Source: Pirellulaceae bacterium
Lineage (GTDB): Bacteria; Planctomycetota; Planctomycetia; Pirellulales; Pirellulaceae
NCBI GenBank assembly: GCA_023382975.1
Contig: JAHDXO010000018.1
Coordinates: 1 to 64,000 of the forward strand
Length of the DNA stretch: 64,000 bases
Direction: 5' to 3'
Below the pieces are notes generated by a model. That model saw only the letters and a list, made by a program, of their open reading frames with translations, did not search any database and had not been told where the DNA came from. This document shows, one piece after another, positions 29,020 to 38,316 of this stretch; the first letter of the stretch is position 1, and each line of letters opens with the position of its first letter. The translations under genes were made by a program, and so were the position numbers.

Positions 29020-31515
29020 ATGAATCGACGAACGACTTACTCGGCGTGCTGCATCGCGGTTGCGACTGCCGCGCTGTCCGCGTCCCTGCTGGCTCAGCAA
29101 CCGCCGTACGACGTGTTTCCCCCCGCAGACCCGCCGTACTACCGTGTGCGATACGAAGCATCGACCGAGTCGGGCGGACTTGTCTACGCGGTCAACTACA
29201 CGGTCTGGATTCCGTCCGGCGTCAAAATGCTGCGCGGGGTGATCGTGCATCAACACGGCTGCGGGGAAGGATCGTGCAAGTCGGGCTTGACGGGCGCCTA
29301 CGACCTGCATTGGCAGGCGCTGGCGAAGAAGCACGATTGTGCCCTACTGTCGCCGTCGTACGAACAACCCGATCAAGCCAACTGCCAGCTCTGGTGCGAT
29401 CCTCGCAACGGATCCGATGCGGCGTTCCAGCGAGCGTTGTTCGATTTGGGCGCCAAGGCGGGGCATCCCGAACTCGCCACGGTGCCGTGGGCGTTGTGGG
29501 GACACAGCGGCGGCGGGCATTGGGCCGGGGGCATGGTGCTGTTGCATCCCCAGCGTGTCGCCGCCGCGTGGCTTCGTTCCGGCGTGCCCGCGCTGAAGGC
29601 CGCGGAGAACAAGCCGACGCCCTACACGATCCCGGATGGTGCGCTGAAGGTTCCGGTGATGTGCAACTTGGGCACCAAGGAGGGCGTCACGGTCAAGGAC
29701 GGCCGTTTCGCTGGCGTGTGGCCGGGCGTGGAAACGTTCTTCACCGAAATGCGAACCACGGGCGCCCTCGTGTGCGTTGCCGTCGATCCCTTGACCAGTC
29801 ACGAATGCGGCAATCAGCGCTACTTTGCCATCCCGTGGTTAGACGCCTGCCTCCGTCTTCGTCTTCCAAACACCAGCGGCGATCCGCTGAACGACATGCC
29901 GGCCGCCGGTGCGTGGCTTGCGCCGTTGAACAGCACCGAAGCCGTTCCGGCCGCGGATTTTTCGGGTGATCCGCTAGAGGCCGCATGGTTGCCGAACGAA
30001 TCGATGGCCCAAGCTTGGATGCAATACGTCAAAGACACCGCACTGCCCGACGGCACGCCGCCCCCGGCGCCGATGAACCTGCGCGTCGATGGCGACGAAC
30101 TGAGTTGGGAGGCCGAAGCCGATCTCGAAAGCGGATTGGCTCGCTTCGTCATCGAACGCGACGGCCAGTTTCTGGCCAACGTCCCCGAGCAGAGCAAGAA
30201 CCCGTTCGGCCGCCCGGTCTTTCAGGGGCTGCAATACAGCGATACGCCCATACAACCGCTTGTGCCGCTGCGGTTCACCGACACGAAGGCGGAACCCGGC
30301 AGGAAGCACATCTACCGGATCATTGCAGTCAACACCGTGGGCCTCGAGTCGAAGCCAAGTGCGGATTCCGTCGCGGGCGACCCGAGCGGCGACGGCCCGC
30401 TGCGACCGTTTCTTGGCGAGTCGAAGTTCCAAGTCGAGCCGGTATTCCAAGGCGAACGGTTTCCCAACTTGGTCGTCGCGCTGGACGGCACGGTCTTGGC
30501 CACGTGGGGCAGCCAGCGAGTTCGCGTGCGGCGCAGCGAAGACGGCGGCGAATCATGGGGGCCGGAAATCCCGGTTGGCGACGGTATTCACGGAGGCGGC
30601 GCGGTGGTGGATGAACGGAGTGGAACCGTGCTGTTGTTTACGCATCCCGTGCATCCGCCCAGGGACGGAACGACGGCGCCGCGCACCGTGTACCGCAGCG
30701 CGGATCACGGCAAGACGTGGCAGGTGATGGACTCCGAATTTCACCCGGACGCCAACGGATTCGTACCGTCGCTGCACATGAGCGAGCGCGGCACAACGCT
30801 GGGCAGCGGTCCGCACGCCGGACGACTTGTCCGGCCGGCCCGCGTGTATCGACTCACTCCCGACCGCTACTGCACGGTGATCTACAGCGATGACGGCGGA
30901 CGAAACTGGCAATCCGGCGAGCCGTTTCCCGTCAAAGGCACCGGCGAAGGGGCCCTGGTCGAATTGGCGAGTGGCCGTTTGATGTACAGTTCGCGGATCA
31001 GCTTCTTCGCGGAAGGCGAGCCGTTGCGGCACGAGCGACTGTTCGCCGTCAGTGACGACGGCGGGCGGACATGGCAGAATCCGGTGTTCGCGCGGGTCGT
31101 GCCCGACGGCCCGAGATACCGCGGCGTTCAAGGGCGGGGAGCCAACTACAACGGGCATTTCGGGATGTTCGCCGGATTCGCGCGGTTGCCGATCGCGGAC
31201 CGCGACATTCTGATCTACAGCAACGCCGACCATGATGGACACGAGCGGATTCGACTTACCGTCTGGGTCAGCTTCGACGGCGGCGTCACGTGGCCCGTGA
31301 AGCGTCTGGTCCATGAGGGCCTGAGCGCCTATTCGTCGCTGGTCGCCGGACGTCCGGGTACCCCGAGCGAAGGCTGGATCTATCTGCTGTTCGAGTACGG
31401 TCAAGACGGACAGCAGTACGTCGGCGGCCAACTCGCCCGCTTCAACCTCGCTTGGCTGAAGCAAGGCGAAGCGACCGGAGATGGACAACAGCCGGAATGG
31501 ATGAACACCGATTAG
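29020..31515 (+). CDS. Secreted alpha/beta-hydrolase fused to a sialidase-type beta-propeller
   Basis: The 831-residue protein has a signal peptide ([15 protein letters not shown]), then an alpha/beta-hydrolase with [11 protein letters not shown] (oxyanion region), the nucleophile elbow [11 protein letters not shown] (Ser163) and a likely catalytic His in [10 protein letters not shown] fibronectin-like linker (about residues 345-450) leads to a propeller with five Asp-box motifs: SEDGGESWG (506), SADHGKTWQ (560), SDDGGRNWQ (623), SDDGGRTWQ (678) and SFDGGVTWP (751). Asp-boxes mark sialidases and other six-bladed propellers. The classic FRIP arginine motif is replaced by ERFPNLVV, so sialidase activity is not assured. 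The two-domain layout suggests one enzyme that removes an ester group and then a sugar. Confidence 0.75.
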   Translation: MNRRTTYSACCIAVATAALSASLLAQQPPYDVFPPADPPYYRVRYEASTESGGLVYAVNYTVWIPSGVKMLRGVIVHQHGCGEGSCKSGLTGAYDLHWQALAKKHDCALLSPSYEQPDQANCQLWCDPRNGSDAAFQRALFDLGAKAGHPELATVPWALWGHSGGGHWAGGMVLLHPQRVAAAWLRSGVPALKAAENKPTPYTIPDGALKVPVMCNLGTKEGVTVKDGRFAGVWPGVETFFTEMRTTGALVCVAVDPLTSHECGNQRYFAIPWLDACLRLRLPNTSGDPLNDMPAAGAWLAPLNSTEAVPAADFSGDPLEAAWLPNESMAQAWMQYVKDTALPDGTPPPAPMNLRVDGDELSWEAEADLESGLARFVIERDGQFLANVPEQSKNPFGRPVFQGLQYSDTPIQPLVPLRFTDTKAEPGRKHIYRIIAVNTVGLESKPSADSVAGDPSGDGPLRPFLGESKFQVEPVFQGERFPNLVVALDGTVLATWGSQRVRVRRSEDGGESWGPEIPVGDGIHGGGAVVDERSGTVLLFTHPVHPPRDGTTAPRTVYRSADHGKTWQVMDSEFHPDANGFVPSLHMSERGTTLGSGPHAGRLVRPARVYRLTPDRYCTVIYSDDGGRNWQSGEPFPVKGTGEGALVELASGRLMYSSRISFFAEGEPLRHERLFAVSDDGGRTWQNPVFARVVPDGPRYRGVQGRGANYNGHFGMFAGFARLPIADRDILIYSNADHDGHERIRLTVWVSFDGGVTWPVKRLVHEGLSAYSSLVAGRPGTPSEGWIYLLFEYGQDGQQYVGGQLARFNLAWLKQGEATGDGQQPEWMNTD

Positions 31516-31587
31516 TAGCTCGGCGGATGCATCAACGCGGGAGAGGTCTTGTTTCCGGGGTTCGGCTGTTCCGGCTTGGGGCCTGTT

Positions 31588-32463
31588 CTAGCATCGAGCC
31601 GCGGCGCGAAGTTTGGCGCTGCGACTTCGGGGGTTCATGGCCGACTCGGCGTCGCTGGGCCGAATCGGCTTGCGAGTCAGATTCTGCAACCGAGGATCGC
31701 TGCGAAAGGCATTCTTGACCAATCGATCCTCGAGCGAATGAAACGAGATGATGACCAGACGCCCGCCCGGACGCAAGACATCCGGTAACCGAGCAAGCGC
31801 CCGTTCGAGGTTCACCAGTTCTTGATTCACGGCGATACGCAATGCCTGAAAAGTGCGAGTTGCGGGGTCGATTCGGTGCCCGCGGCTGCGCGGGACGCAA
31901 TGCCGAACAAGATCCGCCAGATCCTCCGACGTCCGAATTGATCGATAACGCCGCGTTTCGACGATCTTGCGAGCGATCCGGCGGCTGAAACGCTCTTCTC
32001 CGTACTGGAAAATCAAATCCGCCAACGCCCGCTCGTCCAGGCGTTCGAGCATCCGCCATGCCGGTTCCCCTTCGGTCGGATCGAAACGAAGGTCCAACGT
32101 CCCTCCCGCGCCGAAACTGAATCCGCGATCCACATCCGACAACTGGTCGCTCGACAGCCCCAAATCCAACAGAATGCCGTCGACAGCCTGGATCTGCCGA
32201 ACTGCCAACACATCGCCCAATTCGGCGTAGTTCGCGTGAATCGGCTCGATCAGGTGCGTTGATTGCTGGTCCCGGAACGCCTCGACGGCCGCCGGATCGC
32301 GGTCCAGTCCCAGCACGCGACCCGAGTCGCCCAACCGTTCAGCAAGTTGCCGAGCGTGTCCGCCTCCGCCCAGCGTGCCGTCGACCAAAATCTGCCCGGC
32401 CCGAGGCTCCAGCCAGTGGAGAACCTCGTCGAGCAACACCGGAATGTGAATGGAATTTGTCAT
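31588..32463 (-). CDS. rsmH: 16S rRNA (cytosine(1402)-N(4))-methyltransferase
   Basis: The enzyme methylates N4 of C1402 in 16S rRNA using SAM. The 291-residue protein shows the full family pattern: IHIPVLLDEVLHWL at the start, the SAM loop VDGTLGGGGHARQLAERL, the acidic LGLDRDP, and the family hallmarks LLDLGLSSDQL and RGFSF, then ALRIAVNQEL and RLVIISFHSLEDR. It ends in a basic tail. In most bacteria rsmH follows mraZ in the dcw cell-division cluster. Here mraZ lies 330 bases upstream and no ftsL, ftsI or mur genes follow, as is usual for planctomycetes, which lack FtsZ. Confidence 0.95.
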   Translation of the reverse strand: MTNSIHIPVLLDEVLHWLEPRAGQILVDGTLGGGGHARQLAERLGDSGRVLGLDRDPAAVEAFRDQQSTHLIEPIHANYAELGDVLAVRQIQAVDGILLDLGLSSDQLSDVDRGFSFGAGGTLDLRFDPTEGEPAWRMLERLDERALADLIFQYGEERFSRRIARKIVETRRYRSIRTSEDLADLVRHCVPRSRGHRIDPATRTFQALRIAVNQELVNLERALARLPDVLRPGGRLVIISFHSLEDRLVKNAFRSDPRLQNLTRKPIRPSDAESAMNPRSRSAKLRAAARC

Positions 32464-32793
32464 GCATCAAGAAATAGCAAACGACCCCGAGGGCATCCAT
32501 GCCCCCATCAGGGTCGTAGCCGGCCAATCGCCGAGTTCTCGGATGACTGCGGACGGTTTGGCCTGCTCGCAATCACGAGCGTCCCTCTCGTGACCCGTGG
32601 ACACCGCCGTCTCGTCGAACGGCGTGGAACCGGTCAGTCAGTGGCCGCAGACTGAACAGTCCTGCCCGCGCTGGGCGAACAACAGCAAGTCGGTTGGTTT
32701 GTAAACATCTTGAACGCTTGGAAAGTGCCCTGGCTCCGAGCCACACAGTCGTTCCGCGCCGGTGCCGTTGTCAGAGCCTTTGGCCTCCGCCGG
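32464..32793. other. Gap between mraZ and rsmH
   Basis: The 330 bases contain no supported gene on either strand. In other bacteria mraZ and rsmH are nearly contiguous, so this gap is larger than expected; it could hold a separate rsmH promoter, but none stands out. Confidence 0.5.
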
Positions 32794-33324
32794 TCATCTT
32801 GGTTGCCCCGGACGGACGTTCGCATCGCCCTCGACCGGAGACGCGCCCGACGCAGTCCGAATGATTGGGGTCGCCGGCGCTCCGCCGCCCGCCAGAACTC
32901 TCGATGCCAAGTCGTCGTAATGTGGTTGTGTTCGGCCTAAATAGGTCTCCCATGCTTCCCGATTCCAGATCTCCAGATGATCTCGCACGCCCAGCAACAT
33001 GATCTCTTTGCGCAGTCCCGCCAATTCCGCCAGTTCGATCGGCAGCCTTAGACGTCCTTGCTTGTCCAGTTCGATACGTTGGACCTGAGCGTAGAACAAA
33101 CGACTGAAAGCGGCGACATCTCGCCCGTCCGACGATCCTTGTTCCAGACGGCTGGCCATCCGCATGAACGAGTCCTCGGGGTACAACGCCAGAGAGCCAT
33201 CCGTCCCCGGCGCCAAGTACAAGACACACTCATCGGGATGCCCGATGGCGTCTCGCAACGGCTTCGGGATGGCAAAACGAAGCTTGTCGTCGAGCAGTCG
33301 CGGGAAACTACCTGTGAGCAGCAT
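32794..33324 (-). CDS. mraZ: Transcriptional regulator MraZ
   Basis: The 176-residue protein has two MraZ repeats of the AbrB-like swapped-hairpin fold: LTGSFPRLLDDKLRFAIPKP near the start and RIELDKQGRLRLPIELAELA in the middle, with KEIMLLGVRDHLEIWN. It binds DNA as a ring-shaped oligomer and represses its own dcw promoter in E. coli. It is longer than the usual 143-152 residues because of a Pro/Gly/Ala-rich C-terminal tail. Five phased TGG repeats lie immediately upstream and are the probable operator. It is divergent from the MnmE-like gene. Confidence 0.93.
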   Translation of the reverse strand: MLLTGSFPRLLDDKLRFAIPKPLRDAIGHPDECVLYLAPGTDGSLALYPEDSFMRMASRLEQGSSDGRDVAAFSRLFYAQVQRIELDKQGRLRLPIELAELAGLRKEIMLLGVRDHLEIWNREAWETYLGRTQPHYDDLASRVLAGGGAPATPIIRTASGASPVEGDANVRPGQPR

Positions 33325-33330
33325 CGTTCA

Positions 33331-33373
33331 CCATTTCCTGCCATTTCGTTCCAATTTCTCCCAAGCATACCCA
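33331..33373 (-). promoter_or_regulatory. MraZ operator: five TGGN repeats at an exact 10-nt period
   Basis: On the minus strand the sequence before the mraZ ATG reads TGGGTATGCT, TGGGAGAAAT, TGGAACGAAA, TGGCAGGAAA, then TGGTGAACGA running into ATG. The repeats start every 10 bases; on the plus strand CCA falls at 33331, 33341, 33351, 33361 and 33371. MraZ of E. coli is known to bind TGGGN repeats with 5-base spacers, which is a 10-base period. The two distal repeats are perfect and the proximal three are weaker, the last overlapping the ribosome site. Confidence 0.8.
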
Positions 33374-33675
33374 CGAACCGCCTCGCGTCAACACAGTTTT
33401 CACCGTGCCAATCGCACATATTTTTTCAACTTTTCCGTAGGTGTCTGGCGCATCGGAACTTCGGTCAAATGGCCTGATGCGAAGTTCGAAAAAACTTTTT
33501 TTGGGACTTTTTCCGGCCCGTCCCGCTCGTTTTTCGCCGTGTTTATTGCACCTCTCAGCTTGGGTTTCCAGAGAGGGATGGCGTGTTTCCCCAATCACGT
33601 TATTTCGTAAATCGAACAGTCGTTGACGGTACGCCGAGCAGGGTATAATCGCCTCGCAAACAGGTCATTACCGCC
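33374..33675. other. Divergent region upstream of mraZ and the MnmE-like gene
   Basis: No gene is supported. A strongly A/T-rich patch (33480-33510, with runs of A6 and T7) stands out in this GC-rich genome and may mark promoter DNA, but I could not define hexamers with confidence. Confidence 0.5.
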
Positions 33676-34803
33676 ATGAAAAACGATTGCCTTGTCAGTC
33701 TTCTTACGCCAGCCGGCCGCGGAGCCGTTGCGTCGATCTTTGTCGTCGGACCGGATGCGGACCGATGCGCGTCAGCCCGATTCAACTCGGTGTCCGGTAG
33801 ATCGTTGCTCGACCTTCCGGCGGGGCGCATTTACCTCGGACGATGGCGGACGGGGGCTGGGACCGGCGAGGAACTGGTTGTCTGCAATCGATCTGATTGG
33901 GTCGAAATCCATTGTCACGGTGGAACCGCGGCAGCGCGGGCGGTGATCGAGTCGTTGGTCGAGGATGGCAGCCGCGAAGTGCCTTGGGCCGAATTCGCAT
34001 GGCATCTCGCCTCGGATGACTTCTCGGCCGAAGCGCGAATCGCTCTGGCCCAGGCACGCACCGAGCGAACCGCGGCGATCTTGCTGGATCAGTTGCGGGG
34101 TGCTCTCCGCGAGGAATGGCGGATCATCGAATCGCTGGTCGCCAGTGGGCGAAGTTCCGAAGCCATCCAGCGGCTCGAGCAGCTCCGTTCAAGAAGCCAA
34201 ATCGGCCTGCACCTGACTCAACCATTTCGCGTCGTGCTGTGCGGCCCCCCGAATGTCGGCAAGAGCAGTCTGATCAATGCTCTGCTGGGTTACCAACGAT
34301 CGGTGATCTTCCATCAGCCCGGCACGACGCGTGATGTCCTTAGCTCCCACACGGCGTTGGACGGTTGGCCAGTCGAGTTATCCGATACGGCGGGGCTGCG
34401 AGAGGCGACCGATCCGATCGAAGCAGCAGGCGTCGATCGTGCGCGACTCGAACTGCAGAGAGCCGACTTGGCAGTCATCGTTTTCGATGCATCGCAACCA
34501 CAGCGGGAGATGGAAGTCCAATTGAAATCGCGGCTGCCCAAAGCCCTCGCGGTGTACAACAAGTGCGATCTGGTCCGCGGCGGAACTCCACCAAGTCCTG
34601 GACTGGCGACCAGCGCCTTGACTGGCGAAGGAATAGAAACGCTGTTGACTGCGATTTCGCAAGCGTTGGTTCCTGATGCCCCGATGCCCGGGACGCCGCT
34701 GCCTTTCACCCATCGTCAAGTGGAAATGCTCGAACAATGGCGGGCAGCGTTGACTCAGGACGCCGCTGCTGCACGGGTTTGCAGCTTTTCGGGCGACCAT
34801 TAA
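33676..34803 (+). CDS. MnmE-like GTPase lacking the C-terminal CIGKFC motif
   Basis: The 375-residue protein has an N-terminal TrmE-like domain (SLLTPAGRGAVASIFVVG, DWVEIHCHGG) and a G domain inserted as in MnmE: G1 GPPNVGKSSLINALLG, G2 GTTRDVLS, G3 DTAGLREATDPIE, G4 NKCD and G5 SAL. MnmE normally modifies wobble uridine with MnmG and ends in a conserved CIGKFC cysteine motif at about residue 450. This protein stops at ...AARVCSFSGDH, some 80 residues short, without that motif. It may be a planctomycete paralogue with another role or have a changed C-terminus. The YchF-like gene starts 52 bases later in the same direction. Confidence 0.75.
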   Translation: MKNDCLVSLLTPAGRGAVASIFVVGPDADRCASARFNSVSGRSLLDLPAGRIYLGRWRTGAGTGEELVVCNRSDWVEIHCHGGTAAARAVIESLVEDGSREVPWAEFAWHLASDDFSAEARIALAQARTERTAAILLDQLRGALREEWRIIESLVASGRSSEAIQRLEQLRSRSQIGLHLTQPFRVVLCGPPNVGKSSLINALLGYQRSVIFHQPGTTRDVLSSHTALDGWPVELSDTAGLREATDPIEAAGVDRARLELQRADLAVIVFDASQPQREMEVQLKSRLPKALAVYNKCDLVRGGTPPSPGLATSALTGEGIETLLTAISQALVPDAPMPGTPLPFTHRQVEMLEQWRAALTQDAAAARVCSFSGDH

Positions 34804-34855
34804 ACTGTCGGATCAATTGGCGTGGGCAGGCAAACAGTTTGTGGGAAAGGTTGAA

Positions 34856-35881
34856 ATGAAGATCGGAATTGTGGGGTATCAAGGCTCGGGCAAGAGCACA
34901 TTGTTCCAATGGCTGACCGGTGTTGCCCCCAATCCGGCCCATGCCCATGAAGCTCAAGCCGCGATGGCAACAGTGCCTGATCCGCGAGTTCCCGCGTTGT
35001 GCCAGATCTACAAGCCGAAGAAGGTGACTCAGGCCGCTCTCGAGATGGTCGATACCCCCGGCCTGAGCCGTTCCCACGAAGGCAGCGCCGCCCGGTTGGC
35101 GATGATCCGCGAAGCGGGCTGCCTGGTCGTCGTGGTGGCTGCCTATGCCGATACCGACCCGCTGGCCGACTTGACGAATTTCGAAGACGATCTGCTGATC
35201 GCCGATCTGGACATCGTTTCTGGTCGCATCGAGCGTCTGCACGACCAGATCAAGCGCCCGCGTCCGAACCGGGACGAACTGCAGAAGGAACTGGATGCCC
35301 TCCTACCCCTGCAAGCGATTCTGGAGGACGGGCGTTCGCTGCACGGACTCAAGTTGACGCCGGACCAAGAGCGTGCGATTCGCTCGTTCCAGTTGTTCAG
35401 CGACAAGCCGCGATTGGTGATCGTGAACGCCGCCGATGACGACACGCAGCTTGACCGTTTCCAATCGAAGTCCGCGTCGGCCATCCCGATCGTTCCCATC
35501 CCCCTGCGGCTTCAGTTGGAGTTGTCCAACACCGATGCGGAGGAGCGCGAGGCGTTTTGTCAGGAGATGGGCGTGACCGTATTCGACCGGGACGCGCTGA
35601 TGCGGCAGATCATGACCGTCTCGGGCCAGATGCTGTTTTTCACCGCGGGCGAGAAAGAAGTGCGGACTTGGATGATCCACCAGGGAGGCACGGCGGTCGA
35701 GGCGGCTGGGGGAATCCATACCGATCTGGCCCGCGGTTTCATTCGCGCGGAAGTGATGACGTGCCAAGACCTGATCCGTTTGGGCAGCGAGCGCGAGATC
35801 AAGGCGCACAACCTGATGCGCAAAGAGCACAAGGAATACGTCATCCAAGACGGCGACATCCTGCTGATCCAGCACAACTGA
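34856..35881 (+). CDS. ychF: YchF/Obg-family GTPase with TGS domain
   Basis: The 341-residue protein begins with the P-loop MKIGIVGYQGSGKSTLFQWL, then the G3 DTPG in MVDTPGLSRSHEG, a helical insert, and a C-terminal TGS domain (RTWMIHQGGTAVEAAGGIHTDLARGFIRAEV...DGDILLIQHN) that in YchF contacts the ribosome or ATP. The fourth motif reads VNAAD, not the NKxD of true GTPases; YchF has NxxE there and prefers ATP, so nucleotide choice here is uncertain. The protein is about 20 residues shorter than E. coli YchF. ATG 34856 has GGGAAAGG upstream and is chosen over an upstream in-frame TTG. Confidence 0.82.
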   Translation: MKIGIVGYQGSGKSTLFQWLTGVAPNPAHAHEAQAAMATVPDPRVPALCQIYKPKKVTQAALEMVDTPGLSRSHEGSAARLAMIREAGCLVVVVAAYADTDPLADLTNFEDDLLIADLDIVSGRIERLHDQIKRPRPNRDELQKELDALLPLQAILEDGRSLHGLKLTPDQERAIRSFQLFSDKPRLVIVNAADDDTQLDRFQSKSASAIPIVPIPLRLQLELSNTDAEEREAFCQEMGVTVFDRDALMRQIMTVSGQMLFFTAGEKEVRTWMIHQGGTAVEAAGGIHTDLARGFIRAEVMTCQDLIRLGSEREIKAHNLMRKEHKEYVIQDGDILLIQHN

Positions 35882-35937
35882 TTGTATACTGGGAGTTCGT
35901 TTGTTTCCGCTCCATCGGCAATCGGGAGACTACCATC

Positions 35938-37326
35938 ATGATGCGGCGATACCGGTTGGCGTTTCTTCTGTCGGCGGTGCTGATTGGATTGTGTTCGGCC
36001 GCGCCGGCGGCTCAGCAACCGCCGAATTTGATCGTGATCTTCTGCGACGATCTCGGTTACGGGGATCTCGGTTGTTTTGGACACCCGACGATCCGCACGC
36101 CGCACTTGAACCGGATGGCGGCCGAGGGAATGAAGTTCACCCAGTTCTACGCGGCGGCGCCCGTCTGCACGCCGAGTCGCGCCGCCTTGATGACCGGCCG
36201 TCTGCCGCTGCGCAACGGGATGTGCAGCAACACGCGGCGGGTGCTGTTTCCGGATTCGAAAGGTGGATTGCCGAGCGAGGAGATCACGATCGCCGAGGCG
36301 CTGAAGGCCAAGGGCTACGCGACCGCCTGTATCGGGAAGTGGCACCTGGGCCACCTGCCCCCATTCCTGCCCACCAACCACGGCTTCGACGTCTACTTCG
36401 GGATTCCCTACTCGAACGACATGGACCGCATCGCCGATGCGCCGCGCGGGCGCGAAGCGTTTTGGCAACCGAAGATCGAGTATTGGAACGTGCCTTTGAT
36501 GCGTCAGACGCAAATCATCGAACGTCCCGCGGACCAGACCACGATCACGCGCCGCTACACGGAGGAAGCGCAGCGGTTCATTCGTGAACGACGCGACGGC
36601 CCCTTCTTCCTATACCTGCCGCACTCCATGCCGCACGTGCCGCTGTTCCGCACTCCCGAGTTCACCGACCGCAGCCTGCGGGGATTGTACGGAGATGTGA
36701 TCGAGGAACTCGACTGGAGCGTTGGCCAAGTGTTGGAAACGGTACGCGAGGCCGGAATCGCCGAGAACACCCTGGTCATGTTCACCAGCGACAACGGACC
36801 GTGGTTGACGTTCGATCAGCAAGGCGGATCGGCCGGACTGCTGCGAGACGGCAAAGGAAGCACATGGGACGGAGGCATGCGAGTCCCGACGCTGGCTTGG
36901 TGGCCAGGGACGGTGGCCGCCGGGAGCGTCTGCGCGGGGTTGGCCAGCACGATGGACATCTTCGCCACTGCGCACGCCATGGCGGGCATTGAATTGCCGC
37001 GGGACCGAGTCCTGGACACGCACGATTTGACGCCCCTGTTGCGTTCGTCCGGTGCCAGTACGCGGGACACGTTCTTCTACTACCGAGCCTACGAACTGAT
37101 GGCTGTCCGCTGGGGACCGTGGAAGGCCCACTTCATGACTCAAGCCGCCTACGGTCAACCCAAACCGGAGACGCACGATCCGCCCGTCTTGTACCATCTG
37201 GAGCACGACCCGTCCGAGAAGTACGACGTGGCTGGTCAACACCCGGAGGTGCTCGAGAAGATCCGGGAGCTGGTTGCCGAGCATCGCAAGACGCTCGAAC
37301 CAGCTCCGTCCCAACTGGAGCTTTGA
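35938..37326 (+). CDS. Secreted arylsulfatase-type sulfatase (formylglycine)
   Basis: The 462-residue protein has a signal peptide (LAFLLSAVLIGLCSAAPAAQ) and the sulfatase domain: NLIVIFCDDLGYGDLGCFG with the metal pair Asp37-Asp38, the formylglycine site CTPSRAALMTG (Cys77), GKWHLG and FTSDNGPW. It resembles arylsulfatase A and N-acetylgalactosamine-6-sulfatase-like enzymes; the true substrate is unknown. The stop (TGA) overlaps an ATG in the sequence TTTGATG, and that ATG is the start of a truncated copy of the lhr helicase gene. Sulfatase and lhr were therefore probably adjacent and translationally coupled before the island inserted. Confidence 0.9.
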   Translation: MMRRYRLAFLLSAVLIGLCSAAPAAQQPPNLIVIFCDDLGYGDLGCFGHPTIRTPHLNRMAAEGMKFTQFYAAAPVCTPSRAALMTGRLPLRNGMCSNTRRVLFPDSKGGLPSEEITIAEALKAKGYATACIGKWHLGHLPPFLPTNHGFDVYFGIPYSNDMDRIADAPRGREAFWQPKIEYWNVPLMRQTQIIERPADQTTITRRYTEEAQRFIRERRDGPFFLYLPHSMPHVPLFRTPEFTDRSLRGLYGDVIEELDWSVGQVLETVREAGIAENTLVMFTSDNGPWLTFDQQGGSAGLLRDGKGSTWDGGMRVPTLAWWPGTVAAGSVCAGLASTMDIFATAHAMAGIELPRDRVLDTHDLTPLLRSSGASTRDTFFYYRAYELMAVRWGPWKAHFMTQAAYGQPKPETHDPPVLYHLEHDPSEKYDVAGQHPEVLEKIRELVAEHRKTLEPAPSQLEL

Positions 37327-37446
37327 TGCTCTCGGACCCCGCCTCGTCGGATTCCGTGGTCGACGTGCCGGCCGACGCGCTCGCGGCGTTCCATCCGACG
37401 CTGCGCCGCTGGTTCGTCGACACGTTCGACGCCCCAACTCGGGCTC
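37312..37446 (+). repeat. Left copy of the 135-bp direct repeat bounding the island
   Basis: It matches 42388-42522 at 130 of 135 bases with no gaps (constant offset 5076). It covers the last codons of the sulfatase (QLEL and stop) and the first 40 codons of lhr. Mismatches are at 37322, 37323, 37336, 37436 and 37442. Homology stops abruptly after 37446. Confidence 0.95.
37326..37446 (+). pseudogene. Truncated 5' end of the lhr helicase gene
   Basis: The first 40 codons match the Lhr start at 42402 (MLSDPASSDSVVDVPADALA and onward through FVDTFDAPTRA), differing at two residues. After 37446 the reading frame continues into unrelated sequence to 37592. No helicase motif is included, so this is a scar rather than a gene. 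Confidence 0.9.
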
Positions 37447-37621
37447 GATACCGACTGTGCGGAACCGATGAACTGCACTGTCTGAATTACCGATGCGATG
37501 ACTACGGAAAATGCATGCCAACTCGGTCGGTCGCGTTATGCCTTCTGTCCGTTCAGCGGCAGCATCGAACCCTTGCGGTGACAAGGGATTAGGCTAGACT
37601 GGGCACTGGCGAGGACGGCGT

Positions 37622-37963
37622 ATGTGCTTGGTCAGTGACGGCCGTGCTGTTGGGCTTGAAGCGTCTATGCCGTTCGAGGAGCACCAATCGTCGACGATAC
37701 TGCCTCGAATTAACCGTGCGGAGCCGATGAGAGTGGCACCAGAATCAGCTTTCCTGTTCGACTTGGAGACACAGCCCTCACGAGGCGACTCGGATCCGGG
37801 AACGGTCGATCAGATCGTGTCCGTAGCGCTGGCAGCCCAGGTTTCCGCCTGGCGCACGCGCGAGAGCATTGCATCGCGTGCTGCCCGAGTCGATTGGGAA
37901 GAAGTCGACGAGATTCTCGATCGAGTTCCCGATGTTCCGCCGGTGCCCGGGGATGAGAAGTGA
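37622..37963 (+). CDS. Small hypothetical protein
   Basis: The 113-residue protein has no domain I recognise. The second half is acidic and helical and ends in DEILDRVPDVPPVPGDEK, a tail that from memory resembles short planctomycete proteins, some of them antitoxin-like. GCGAGGACGG precedes the ATG at 37622; internal starts at 37667 and 37727 are possible, and the later one would trim a low-quality N-terminus. It is followed after 20 bases by the BrxL remnant in the same direction but in a different frame. Confidence 0.4.
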   Translation: MCLVSDGRAVGLEASMPFEEHQSSTILPRINRAEPMRVAPESAFLFDLETQPSRGDSDPGTVDQIVSVALAAQVSAWRTRESIASRAARVDWEEVDEILDRVPDVPPVPGDEK

Positions 37964-37983
37964 CTCGTTAGCGTCTGGGCGCC

Positions 37984-38205
37984 ATGACGGGCCGAAACCA
38001 AGACGCCATCAAGAAGACCGCTGGCGGGCTGTTGAAGCTATTGCATCCCCACCGCAGCGTCGTAGACATCACTCTGGAGGAAATCGCCCCCGTCGTAGAA
38101 CTAGCCGTCGAAATGCGCAAACGCACCACCGACCAATTGGCGGTCGTGTTGCCGGCGGAGTCCTCGAATGTGAGCTACGCGTATGATTTGCATCGAACAG
38201 GTTAG
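37984..38205 (+). pseudogene. C-terminal fragment of a BrxL-like (TIGR02688) Lon-like protease
   Basis: The 73 residues contain RNQDAIKKTAGGLLKLLHP and then VELAVEMRKRTTDQL and SYAYDLH. This order (RTVSGLLKLLHP-like, then a helix with A.E.RRRV.EQL, then a short FSY-like end) is how I recall the BrxL C-terminus, a component of BREX phage-defence systems. The AAA and protease parts are absent, and no ribosome site precedes the ATG. It is most likely a scar from a defence locus that once occupied this place. Confidence 0.55.
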
Positions 38206-38316
38206 GCTTCCTCCACATTGGCGTCGTAACTTAGGACTACGCCTCGTCTTAGGAACCGCGAATAGAAGCGACGGCGTCAAAGAGTCCTACTAAGATAGTT
38301 CGCTCTTGGGGAGGCA

